In this document: piece after piece, positions 1 to 8,567 of the stretch
Numbering within the stretch: the stretch's first letter is position 1
Layout of the letters: each line of letters begins with the position of its first letter
Notes under the pieces: model-generated
What the model was told of the DNA's origin: nothing
Database searches by the model: none
Seen by the model: the letters and a program-made list of their open reading frames with translations, nothing else
Position numbers and translations under genes: made by a program
NCBI GenBank assembly: GCA_050954885.1
Contig: JBPBPI010000127.1
Span: 1-27,523, forward strand
Length of the DNA stretch: 27,523 nt
DNA from: JBPBPI01 sp050954885
GTDB lineage: Bacteria; Pseudomonadota; Alphaproteobacteria; Caedimonadales; Caedimonadaceae
Reading direction: 5' to 3'

Positions 1-81
1 GCTTGTTTAAGAAAAGAAAAATACAAACACCCCAACTTCTTAGAAAACCTTGATCAACAATTAATCAATATGGGTAATTAA
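1..81 (+). CDS. C-terminal end of an unidentified upstream gene (partial)
   Basis: Frame 1 is open from the first base to a TAA at 79-81 and encodes 26 residues ending in LDQQLINMGN. The fragment is too short to assign a family. Its stop lies one base before an ATG at 83, the spacing expected of translationally coupled genes, which supports both this frame and the neighbouring start. The 5' end is outside the window. Confidence 0.5.
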   Translation, partial: ACLRKEKYKHPNFLENLDQQLINMGN

Positions 82-82
82 T

Positions 83-786
83 ATGTCAATTAGCTATATA
101 ATGATAAAAAAACGAAAACATCTCCTCGCTTATTAGGCCTCGATTTAAAAACATCAAAATATATCTTTTCAAGGGATTTATCTAAACAACTAAAGCAAAA
201 TCCATCTTATGAAGTTGTTAATCAGTATTTAGTGTTAGAAAATTCTTGTTTCCTAGGTAAGTTGTACATTTATAATAGTGTGGGTCGGGAAATTATCATC
301 AGCGGGGAAGCTGATGAAGCCATAGAATATAAGCACGAGCCAAAATGGAATATTTTAAAAGATTATCTATTTTTTGATCAAAGAATTCAAAAAGGTATCT
401 ATCATTTTGTCTGTCATAATTTAATTTCAAATTTTGAAGAATGGAGAGTCCCGTTAAATAGAGAATTGGACATTAAACCTAGATTCAATTCGACACAAGA
501 TAAGGTTTTTGTCTTTAGCAGTCCCTATCAATTAACAGCCATTGGTCTGAGCCCAAGTAATAAAGCACAAAAGCTATGGTTTATTAAAATGGATAAATCA
601 ATAAATGAAATACGGGGCTCAGGTGATGGGCATTATGTCTATACTGTTGATAGAATTTTAAATAAATTTATAAAGATTGATACATCAACGAAAAAGAAAG
701 AAAATCTTGGTGCCTTTGCAACTTATAAGGAACAAAAGATTGTGGACACATCGGCCGATATAGATTTTTTAAAACAACCTTTTTAA
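83..786 (+). pseudogene. hypothetical protein, probable -1 frame break in an A7 tract near the start
   Basis: The long frame ending at 786 stays open back to a stop at 91-93 but has no ATG, GTG or TTG codon before GTG 232. The 46 upstream codons look coding (for example RLLGLDLKTSKY), so GTG 232 is unlikely to be the real start. ATG 83 follows the previous stop by one base and reads MSISYIMIKK in another frame before stopping at about 134. The two frames join by a -1 shift in seven A's at 106-112, which in the ATG 83 frame form A AAA AAA, a classic slippery heptamer. The joined product would be about 234 residues, with no signal peptide and no domain I recognise; the C-terminal half is rich in short beta-like segments. 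It may be a true frameshift, a gene rescued by slippage, or a missing A in the assembly. Confidence 0.45.
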
Positions 787-789
787 TTT

Positions 790-821
790 TTAAGAAACTT
801 TCACAAAATCTAGTTTCTTAA
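790..821 (+). terminator. inverted repeat after the first gene, weak terminator candidate
   Basis: TTAAGAAACT (790-799) and AGTTTCTTAA (812-821) are a perfect 10-base inverted repeat around a 12-base loop, four bases after the stop codon of the preceding gene. The stem is AT-rich and no clean U-run follows on the plus strand, so this is a structure worth marking rather than a convincing intrinsic terminator. Confidence 0.3.
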
Positions 822-901
822 GAAAAATATTTGAATAATTTTGATCTTAAATATGATTTATGGTAATACATCTCAATTCATTAATTTTTGGGAATATTTT
901 T

Positions 902-2815
902 GTGTATTTTAAATCCATCAAATTGGTTTGTTTGTTGTGTGCGTTTGTTTTTTTAAATTTTGTAGGATTTGCCTCTGATCGCGGGGAAGAAAATTATTTG
1001 GATCATATGTGGGATAAATTGTATTTGGTTCATGCCACAAGTTTTGTCAGTAAAAATAGCATTGTAAATGTGGGACAAAGGTCGACTTGGCCAATCCAAA
1101 AACGTTATACGCTTCATCATTGTGGTGGTGGCTTGATTGATAATGAATTGATTGCACAAATAAATTTCGATACAGGTCAAATACTCATCGACAATCAACC
1201 AATTTCAGAACGGAAATTTGTATTTGTCGACGTGTTGAGAAATTTTAAAGATGAATTGGTGGGTGGTTTTCCCTATGATATTTTTACGGTGGGACCCCAT
1301 GAATATGGCGTTGAATCAACCGTGTTTCTTAAGGAAAAAGATTTTGATGACTTTTCTTTCAATAATTGGAATTATAAAGGAAATATTAAGACCTTAAAAG
1401 ATAATGAAACCCTCTCATCCGCGGTGAATGAGTATATTTTATCAAAAGGTGGATGGGTGATTCAACATATTGATCCCCGTGAACAAAATCCTCATGAGGA
1501 TAAGACACCGTTTGGTCAGGCTTGGCGTCAGTTTTGCTCTGCTCAATCAATATTTTTGGGCTGCCACAGTGAGTCTTTATTTCGGTCCATAGAATTAACT
1601 CTTAGTGCTTTTATCAAGCCATTTCGACATGTAAAATCACAGTGGTCGCATGTTCTTGCTGATGAATATCAAATCGTTTTTGAAAATCTATGCCAAGTTC
1701 ATTTTTCAAAAATATTGTCTCTTCCTTTTGGAAAAGCACAAAAAGAGTATCTTGTCAGTAAACAACAACAAGTGAATCAGTTCATTCAAATTTATCGTCA
1801 TAATCGACAAATTTGGCAACAAGATCAAAAAAATATATTTTACAAAAATAATGCCATCATTAATAAGTCAAAACTTTTAAAGACAGAAGCCTTTCTAAAG
1901 TTATTTAGTAAGATAGATAAAACAGATTTAGACCGTTTTCCTCAAGCTTTACATCAATTGGTTCAAGGAAAAATGCTTTCCTATGGTACAGGCGTCTTCT
2001 CTTTAAAAAATTATTTCGGTAGGAAATATTTAGTTGAGCTTTATGAAGAGGCTCATAACATCAAAGAAACAGATGATTCAACATATCTCTATAAATTTAT
2101 GTGGGGAATGATTGCATTAGATATAATTAACGATGATAGTAAAAATTGTAAAATGAATGGTATCATGAGCTCTATTTTATATTACTATAATCAATTAAAA
2201 CCCAAATATGAATCGTTTATGAACGCTCAAATATACGCGTTAATGATAACGAACTTTGAAGCATTTTCTCTTCTTTCGACTCATAATGAAACTTCTTATT
2301 TTATAAATCTCTTAGAAAGAATAGGACTGGCAAAAATAGAAAATGAAGAAATATCTTTGTCTGATATTTTTCGGACCTTTCCACAAGTATTTTACTTGTA
2401 TAATTACCAAAATGAAGTTTTTTATGCCATCCGTGACATTGTAATGGGTACGATTTACAGCGATTACACAGCACAAAGTTGTATACCTTACAAAGATCTG
2501 GATAACATCTTTGCCAAAACAGGATCTCTCTACAGGTATTTTATGACCTGCCCTCTTTTGTTCCAGCCCGATCCCGATATTAGATATCATCCAAAAGACC
2601 TTGAACTTATGACGATTTTTCCTCAAATACAATTTGCAAGTGGTTATTCATATCAAAATATATCTGCTTTGATTAAAGAACCTGATTTGAGCAAAAACAT
2701 CATATATAAAATTTTCGATCAGTTAAACGTTAGAGAAAAATTTCGTTCAATATATTCTATTGATACTTTACTTACATCTCAAAAAACATTTTATGAGATT
2801 TATTTAGAATTATAA
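902..2815 (+). CDS. large exported protein of unknown function
   Basis: This encodes 637 residues with a typical signal peptide: MYFKSIK, a hydrophobic run (LVCLLCAFVFLNFVGF) and a cleavage region around FAS/DRGEE. I chose GTG 902 over ATG 860 because GGGAA lies about 8 bases upstream of 902 and because the signal peptide then begins at the N-terminus; the ATG would add 14 residues. The mature part starts with a compact region containing LVHATSFVSKN and HHCGGGLID, followed by a long, probably helical region with several cysteines and no transmembrane segment. I do not recognise a family. It is AT-rich and stands beside two other orphan genes, so a secreted or envelope accessory role is plausible but unproven. 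Confidence 0.75.
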   Translation: MYFKSIKLVCLLCAFVFLNFVGFASDRGEENYLDHMWDKLYLVHATSFVSKNSIVNVGQRSTWPIQKRYTLHHCGGGLIDNELIAQINFDTGQILIDNQPISERKFVFVDVLRNFKDELVGGFPYDIFTVGPHEYGVESTVFLKEKDFDDFSFNNWNYKGNIKTLKDNETLSSAVNEYILSKGGWVIQHIDPREQNPHEDKTPFGQAWRQFCSAQSIFLGCHSESLFRSIELTLSAFIKPFRHVKSQWSHVLADEYQIVFENLCQVHFSKILSLPFGKAQKEYLVSKQQQVNQFIQIYRHNRQIWQQDQKNIFYKNNAIINKSKLLKTEAFLKLFSKIDKTDLDRFPQALHQLVQGKMLSYGTGVFSLKNYFGRKYLVELYEEAHNIKETDDSTYLYKFMWGMIALDIINDDSKNCKMNGIMSSILYYYNQLKPKYESFMNAQIYALMITNFEAFSLLSTHNETSYFINLLERIGLAKIENEEISLSDIFRTFPQVFYLYNYQNEVFYAIRDIVMGTIYSDYTAQSCIPYKDLDNIFAKTGSLYRYFMTCPLLFQPDPDIRYHPKDLELMTIFPQIQFASGYSYQNISALIKEPDLSKNIIYKIFDQLNVREKFRSIYSIDTLLTSQKTFYEIYLEL

Positions 2816-2891
2816 TTTGAATGATTTTTATTTTTTTGCTTAGGCTAAAATTATCTATGTATTGATTAACCTCGACAAATTATAATATTTA

Positions 2892-3227
2892 ATGATAAAT
2901 TTTAGTCATAATTACATCATTAAAAAAGATTTTAAATTTATGATTTCAAATCAAAATCCCAATCAAAGTATTAAATTTTCGTCACCTTTTCGGTATCGTG
3001 GTAATGTGATATTTCCCATTATTTTGATGATTATCTTTTTCCCCGTTGGATGTTTGTTACTTTTCAAAGGTGCTTATTTTATTCAAGGAACCAATTCTTA
3101 TTATTTGAAATACCACGGGAATTGGGGATGGTTATTTTTTTGGGCCATTTTATTTTTTCCCATGACCATTATCTTGATGATTTTTGTCGGATTCGATGTG
3201 ATTAAAACCCCCTATCATGATTTTTAA
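2892..3227 (+). CDS. small two-helix membrane protein, unknown function
   Basis: This encodes up to 111 residues. Two hydrophobic segments are clear, VIFPIILMIIFFPVGCLLLF and GWLFFWAILFFPMTIILMIF, separated by a polar loop rich in Tyr and Gly (GTNSYYLKYHGNWG). An in-frame ATG at 2940 would give 95 residues beginning MISNQNPNQ, and a weak purine stretch (AAAAAAGA) precedes it; neither start has a strong ribosome binding site, so the first 16 residues are uncertain. The stop is 23 bases from the stop of the convergent methyltransferase gene. No family recognised. Confidence 0.55.
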   Translation: MINFSHNYIIKKDFKFMISNQNPNQSIKFSSPFRYRGNVIFPIILMIIFFPVGCLLLFKGAYFIQGTNSYYLKYHGNWGWLFFWAILFFPMTIILMIFVGFDVIKTPYHDF

Positions 3228-3250
3228 ATCTCATTTTTATATGGCGAATG

Positions 3251-4033
3251 CTATGTCCATCCGGTGAGAAAAATAACTTCAATAGTCAGTATTAATTCAC
3301 CCTCTTCATTAGAAAATAAATTTCTATAAATTTCTTCTGTTTTTTTTAAAATATTTCGATGAAGCGGTGCATGTGCGCGAACATTTAAACTATTGCGTGC
3401 CCCTAGAAATTTAAGGTCTTGAAATATTTTATTGAGAGACGCGTACTGGATCTTAAAAAATTGTCGATCAACTACCGGCAGTGTGAAATTTGCTTGGGTA
3501 AAAAGCTTTAGAGCTGTCTCAACATCAATCATAGGATGAACACGCGGTTTTGCCCCTTGAGTTAGGTCAATTTCAGCTTGAAGAAGACTGGTGCGCAGTT
3601 CATGAAACGATTCACCACCAATGAATGCATTGATATACAGACCTGGCGATTGTAGTAAATGACGGTTTTGTACAAGTACCATGGGTATATAATTCAAGTC
3701 TTGTAATTCTAAAAAAGAAATGATGAGATCAAAGGATTGCGGTTTGAACGGTAGTTTCTCTTCATCTATTTCCACATGTGCTTGTGACCGTGTATTGGCG
3801 GCCACAAAGACATCTTGTCCGTAATCTTGTGACAATAGGTTTTCAGGCAAGGTTAAGGTAGGACCAGATATCAACACACGCGAAAACTTTTGTTTAATAA
3901 AGAATAATCTGTCTTTTAAAATGGTTTCGATTTCTTGATGTAAAAAAAAGGCATTATGATTAATTATTTGATGCGCCTTGTGTTTTAAAAACCTTTGGCG
4001 CATCCGATTGAAAATAACAGGTTGAGGAATCAA
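3251..4033 (-). CDS. NDUFAF5/BioC-like SAM-dependent methyltransferase family protein
   Basis: The 260 residues have the layout of the alphaproteobacterial relatives of mitochondrial NDUFAF5: an N-terminal FNRMRQRFLKHKAHQ segment (compare FDR...R.RAA in the family), an acidic strand end (HVEIDEEKLPF), a post-I motif FDLIISFLELQDLNYIP, and the C-terminal region running from GGESFHELRTSL through KFLGARNSL, which is typical of this family. In eukaryotes NDUFAF5 modifies an arginine of a complex I subunit during assembly; a similar role here is inference. The usual GxGxG SAM-binding motif I is replaced by LISGPTLTLPE, so activity may be altered. The start is TTG 4033, the only usable start codon near the homologous N-terminus. 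It follows the RND pump gene by 27 bases, suggesting cotranscription. Confidence 0.75.
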   Translation of the reverse strand: MIPQPVIFNRMRQRFLKHKAHQIINHNAFFLHQEIETILKDRLFFIKQKFSRVLISGPTLTLPENLLSQDYGQDVFVAANTRSQAHVEIDEEKLPFKPQSFDLIISFLELQDLNYIPMVLVQNRHLLQSPGLYINAFIGGESFHELRTSLLQAEIDLTQGAKPRVHPMIDVETALKLFTQANFTLPVVDRQFFKIQYASLNKIFQDLKFLGARNSLNVRAHAPLHRNILKKTEEIYRNLFSNEEGELILTIEVIFLTGWT

Positions 4034-4060
4034 ATTTTGAACAATCTGTCTTAAACCACT

Positions 4061-7000
4061 TTACTTTTTATCTATAGGAACAGGTAACGTGGTGTTAAAT
4101 CCAGTCACATCAGCTGAACACTTACGGCGACTAAAATAGGTATAAATCGCAGGTACCACAAACAAGGTAAACAAGGTTCCCAATGTCATACCACCCACAA
4201 TCACAACACCAATAGGACGACGACTTTCAGCCCCTGCTCCTGACGTAAAGGCAAGTGGAAAAGCCCCCAATACCATGGCAAAGGTCGTCATCAAAATGGG
4301 GCGCAGGCGCAGGCGAGAAGCTTCTACAACGGCAGAGACCCGGTCCATACCATCAGCTTTTAACTTATTGGCAAAGTCGACAATTAAAATACCATGTTTG
4401 GTGATCAACCCAATAAGTGTCACAAGTCCGATTTGACTATACAAGTTCATTGATTGCCCCGTAAGTTTGAGCAAATAAATTCCACCCGCGAGTGATAAAG
4501 GAACACTGAACAAAATAATCAAAGGATCAACATAACTTTCATATTGAGCCGCCAATACCAAATAAATAAAAATAAGTGCCAATCCAAAGATCAAAAGAAT
4601 ATTAGAACTTTCTTCAATAAAACGTCGACTTTCACCTGTGAATTCAAGACGCGCATCAGACTTGGACAACTCTGCAAATACTCTTTGTTGTGCCACAGCC
4701 AATGCCTCACCCAGTCCAACACCATCATTCAATTTAGCACTAAAGTTAACTGCTTTAAGACCACCGTAGTGGGAGATTGCTGTTGGCGATTGAGTCCGTT
4801 CAACAGTGACCAATTCTGTCAATGGAATCATGGTCTCTGTTTTGTTCCGAACCCCTTTAACATAAAGTGCCGTAATATCTTCAGAATTGGTGCGATATTT
4901 TTCCTCAACCCACAATTTTGTATTGTAAAGTTTGCTCTCGCGTTCAAATTTGGTGGGAGAACGACCGCTGAACATTGATTCTAATGTTGCCGCAATAGTT
5001 GAAATATCAACACCTAAAGACGCCGCTTTGTCACGATTGATGGTCACAATCAGTTCTTGACCCTCTGCCCCATAATTTGAGTAAAGACCCTGCAGCATCT
5101 TTGTCCCATGAAGAATACGCTCAATTTTTTCGGCAATGGCTATCAATTCTGGATAAGACTTTGTGGTTTGAATGATAATATCAAATGGTTTATCTGTCAC
5201 ACCGCCTACTAAAGATTTACCGCCCACGCTTGGATTTGCATTAATACCTGTAATTTCTGCCAAAGGTTCACGCAGAGCATCAACAATTTCTTGACTGCGG
5301 CGTTTACGATCTTCCCAAGGTTTTAAAATACAATAGCTGAAAGATTCACCAGGCACACTAGACGTTGTTAGACGCTTAATAATTTCAGGAGAATTAGTCT
5401 TCAAAATTTGATCTACTTGTTTGACATACTTGTCGACATATTCCAAACTTGCGCCATAAGGCGGAATGCCTTGCACCAAAACAATGCCTTGATCTTCGCG
5501 GGGAATCAATTCACTGGGCAAATAACGCGAGGTGACATAAGCCCCTAGAGCCACAATAAAGCCCAGAACTAAAATCAAAAAACGATTTGAAATTGATTTA
5601 AATAAACTATTTTGTTTAACTAAACAGGTATGTAAAATACGGCCGTAATTATCGTCAATTCGGTCCAAAAATCGTTCACTGGATAAAACGAAACGATCTA
5701 AATTCTTACGCAAGCCTGGTTTTTCATTTTCAACTTCTTCAACCTTTTTGTGTGCCTTTAAAAGACGTCCACACATCATGGGCGATAAGGTCAGTGCCAC
5801 AAAACCAGAAATTAAAACAGATCCTGCCAATGTTAAGGCAAATTCCGTAAATAATTTACCGGTTTGCCCTGTGGTTAACGCAATAGGGGCATAAACAGCT
5901 GCCAACGTGATCGTCATGGCAATAATGGCAAAGCTGATCTCATTGGCCCCTTTGAAGGCGGCTTCTAATGGCTTCATACCCTCTTCGATGTGACGATAAA
6001 TATTTTCAAGCATCACGATCGCATCGTCAACCACCAAACCAATGGCCAAAACCATCGCCAACAATGTTAACGTGTTGATGGTAAATCCGAAGAAATACAT
6101 CAAAGCAAAAGTCCCAATCAAAGACACCGGAATGGTCATTAAAGGAACCAATACGGCCCGGAATGATCTTAAGAAAACCAAAATAACCAACACCACAAGA
6201 ATTGTTGCTTCAAATAAGGTTCGATACACTTGATTGATTGAGCGTTCGATATACACAGTTCGGTCAACCGCAATTTCTAATTCCATCCCTGTTGGCAAAG
6301 AATTCTTAATGCTCACCAAAGCTTTTTTAACTTGATTGCCAATTTCCAACGGATTGGCAGTTGATTGTTTTACAAGCGAAATTGATATAGCAGGTCTGTC
6401 ATTAAATCTCACTAAATTACGGGTATCAATTGAATCAAGTTGAGCGCGACCAATATCAGAAAGTCGAACAATTGAGCCTTCTTTTTCATAAATGATAAGA
6501 TTATTAAAATCTTTTTCAGTCATCAATGGTGCACGCGTGGTCACAATAATTTCTGAATTTTTAGAAATCAAACGACCACCTGGCTTTTTGATATTTTGTT
6601 TCTTTAAAGCATCAGCCACATCTTCAGCGGTGACACGATACCCTGCCATTTTAAAAGGATCGAGATAAAGTTGCATTTCATACTGACCGCCGCCAACCAC
6701 ATCCACGCTGGCAACACCATTGATCACCTGTAATTGATTTTCAAGGTAACGGTGGGCATAATCTGCCATTTCTTTAACATTATAACGATCGGAATAGACC
6801 ACAAGCTGCATAAAAGAGACCGCATCCGCATCGGCTTTTTTAATTCTGGGTTCTGTAATATCGCTAGGCAAACGATCGCGGATACGACGAATAGCATTGT
6901 TCACATTGTCAGCTGCTACTTGAATATTGGTATTGAGATTGAAAACCATACTGATACGACTCTCACCCACTTCACTGGATGAGTTAATTTCGTAAAGACC

Positions 7001-7225
7001 TTCAATACCATTTAAAGCATCTTCCATGGGTTTCGTGATTTGAGCTTCAATGATATCAGGACTTGCCCCTTCAAGTTGTGTTGTCACAGAAATTCGAGGT
7101 TCATCAATATTAGGATATTGTCTGACTTGAAGATAGTTCCATGTAACAATACCCAACAAAATGATCACAAGTGACATAACAGTTGATAAAACAGGACGTT
7201 TTATACATATATTTGTAAATTTCAT
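4061..7225 (-). CDS. RND multidrug efflux pump, inner-membrane permease (AcrB/MexB type, HAE1 family)
   Basis: The protein has 1054 residues, the usual length. It is a proton-driven drug or metabolite exporter working as a trimer in the inner membrane with a periplasmic adaptor and a TolC-like channel. The N-terminal helix (residues 10-33) is followed by the porter domain and a helix bundle carrying GLVVDDAIVMLEN, whose Asp400-Asp401 pair matches the AcrB proton-relay aspartates 407/408. Lys943 in LIGLITKHGILIVDFAN matches AcrB Lys940. A second porter half and helix bundle follow, showing the internal duplication. The catalytic relay is therefore intact. The gene lies 60 bases downstream of the adaptor gene in the same orientation. 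The substrate cannot be read from sequence. No outer-membrane channel gene is present nearby. Confidence 0.97.
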   Translation of the reverse strand: MKFTNICIKRPVLSTVMSLVIILLGIVTWNYLQVRQYPNIDEPRISVTTQLEGASPDIIEAQITKPMEDALNGIEGLYEINSSSEVGESRISMVFNLNTNIQVAADNVNNAIRRIRDRLPSDITEPRIKKADADAVSFMQLVVYSDRYNVKEMADYAHRYLENQLQVINGVASVDVVGGGQYEMQLYLDPFKMAGYRVTAEDVADALKKQNIKKPGGRLISKNSEIIVTTRAPLMTEKDFNNLIIYEKEGSIVRLSDIGRAQLDSIDTRNLVRFNDRPAISISLVKQSTANPLEIGNQVKKALVSIKNSLPTGMELEIAVDRTVYIERSINQVYRTLFEATILVVLVILVFLRSFRAVLVPLMTIPVSLIGTFALMYFFGFTINTLTLLAMVLAIGLVVDDAIVMLENIYRHIEEGMKPLEAAFKGANEISFAIIAMTITLAAVYAPIALTTGQTGKLFTEFALTLAGSVLISGFVALTLSPMMCGRLLKAHKKVEEVENEKPGLRKNLDRFVLSSERFLDRIDDNYGRILHTCLVKQNSLFKSISNRFLILVLGFIVALGAYVTSRYLPSELIPREDQGIVLVQGIPPYGASLEYVDKYVKQVDQILKTNSPEIIKRLTTSSVPGESFSYCILKPWEDRKRRSQEIVDALREPLAEITGINANPSVGGKSLVGGVTDKPFDIIIQTTKSYPELIAIAEKIERILHGTKMLQGLYSNYGAEGQELIVTINRDKAASLGVDISTIAATLESMFSGRSPTKFERESKLYNTKLWVEEKYRTNSEDITALYVKGVRNKTETMIPLTELVTVERTQSPTAISHYGGLKAVNFSAKLNDGVGLGEALAVAQQRVFAELSKSDARLEFTGESRRFIEESSNILLIFGLALIFIYLVLAAQYESYVDPLIILFSVPLSLAGGIYLLKLTGQSMNLYSQIGLVTLIGLITKHGILIVDFANKLKADGMDRVSAVVEASRLRLRPILMTTFAMVLGAFPLAFTSGAGAESRRPIGVVIVGGMTLGTLFTLFVVPAIYTYFSRRKCSADVTGFNTTLPVPIDKK

Positions 7226-7285
7226 AAACTCTTATAGCCTATTTTTTAAATCGATTGTCGCATCTTCAAGTTACACGATTTAATC

Positions 7286-8446
7286 TTATTGTTGTTCTTT
7301 TTTATTTTGAGCTTCTTCTTTATATTTATCAAGATACTCTTTGTCGCCTTCAAATGTGACAGGAATGCCGTCTCTGATTTTCATGTGACCCACAGTGACA
7401 ATTAAATCATTCTCTTTCACGCCCCTGATAACTTCCACTTTGTCTTTTTCTTGTAGACCTAAAGTGACCGGTTGACGCACTGCCACAAAAATATTCTCTT
7501 TTTCATAATAGGTCAATTTATAAACAGATTCTTGATCACCATTAATTTGCACGGCAGAGGTTGGCACAACCATGGCATTGTCTTTGGCCCCTACTAAAAG
7601 ATGAACCCGTGCAAATAGACCAGGAATTAAAGCATTATTGGCATTTTTAATACTGACGCGGATGGCAATGGTATGACTTGTGGTATCAACTTTAGAATCA
7701 ATGGCATCGATAAATGCATCAAACTTTTGATCTAAAAATTCGTCAATTGAAATACTCACAGGTTGATTAACCGAAATATTTTTAATGTATTTCGAGGGAA
7801 TCCGAAAATCTATTTTGATGGGATCTATGTCGCTAATGGTGAAAAGTTCGACATTTTCACTGACTGACATACCGACGCTGACCTCGTTCAAACTAATGGA
7901 GCCATCAAAGGGAGCTGCAATTGTACAATCTTCAACATCCTTGCGGGCTTGATCTAGTGCAGCTTCAGCTTCGCTACGATCGGCAGACGCTTTTTCAAAA
8001 AGTTTTTTCTTACCGTAATTTGAATCGTTTAATTTACTATATCGATCAAAATCACGATTTAGAAAAGAAAGTTTGGATTCCAACTCTTTGACTTTGTTGC
8101 GATACCGGCGATCGTCAATGCTGATAATTGGCTCACCCTTTTTAACTTCTTGTCCCCCTTCAACGTGGATTTTGGCAACTTGGCCGTGAACAAGAGCTTT
8201 AATGGTAACCGATTGATTGGCACGCAAAGCACCAGAGGCTGTAATTTCACGAGAGATCGATGCAAGACGTACAGGTTCAGCCTCAATTTTAACAGACCTC
8301 ATCGTACGCGCAATGACTTTTTCCGTCGGGAAAATTGTATCTTTGTAAACAAAAGCTGTGGACCCCAAAGCAATCAAAACTATGCCCCATATAATTTTTT
8401 TACGATGGCTTTTTTTTGGGTTTGTCAAGGAATTCATAGAATTCAT
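7286..8446 (-). CDS. RND efflux periplasmic adaptor (membrane fusion protein, HlyD/AcrA family)
   Basis: The protein has 386 residues. An N-terminal membrane anchor (about residues 18-34, IIWGIVLIALGSTAFVY) replaces the lipidated cysteine found in AcrA. Next come the first lipoyl half (TIKALVHGQVAKI, GGQEVKKGEPII), an alpha-hairpin coiled coil at about residues 112-172, the second lipoyl half (IAAPFDGSISLNEVSVG), the beta-barrel (KIDFRIPSKYI) and a membrane-proximal domain ending VTVGHMKIRDGIPV. The C-terminus is Lys/Glu/Gln-rich. It bridges the adjacent RND pump to an outer-membrane channel. ATG 8446 is preceded by GAGAA at a spacing of 7; a second ATG three codons on is also possible. It is the first gene of the minus-strand efflux operon and is divergent from the glycosyltransferase gene. 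Confidence 0.95.
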   Translation of the reverse strand: MNSMNSLTNPKKSHRKKIIWGIVLIALGSTAFVYKDTIFPTEKVIARTMRSVKIEAEPVRLASISREITASGALRANQSVTIKALVHGQVAKIHVEGGQEVKKGEPIISIDDRRYRNKVKELESKLSFLNRDFDRYSKLNDSNYGKKKLFEKASADRSEAEAALDQARKDVEDCTIAAPFDGSISLNEVSVGMSVSENVELFTISDIDPIKIDFRIPSKYIKNISVNQPVSISIDEFLDQKFDAFIDAIDSKVDTTSHTIAIRVSIKNANNALIPGLFARVHLLVGAKDNAMVVPTSAVQINGDQESVYKLTYYEKENIFVAVRQPVTLGLQEKDKVEVIRGVKENDLIVTVGHMKIRDGIPVTFEGDKEYLDKYKEEAQNKKEQQ

Positions 8447-8567
8447 TTTCGATTTCTCACTTTCTTTTGTGATACACTTACTATATCGTACCGCTAAGAT
8501 CTTAATTTTTCATTTATTTTTAATCATTATATTTAACTATAAGATAATTAAAAGGAATTCAATATTA

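Noticed and set aside
94..180. RuvX/YqgF-like start (RLLGLDLKTSKY)
   Set aside because: The phrase recalls RLLGLDLGTK of RuvX, but the rest of the protein has none of the later RuvX motifs.
4544..4978. Plus-strand open frame of 144 codons inside the RND pump gene
   Set aside because: It is antisense to an intact conserved gene, has no family resemblance and no ribosome binding site.
8358..8567. Extension of the GT4 gene upstream to ATG 8358
   Set aside because: It would overlap the divergent efflux adaptor gene by about 90 bases and add hydrophobic sequence foreign to GT4 enzymes; TTG 8568 has a Shine-Dalgarno.
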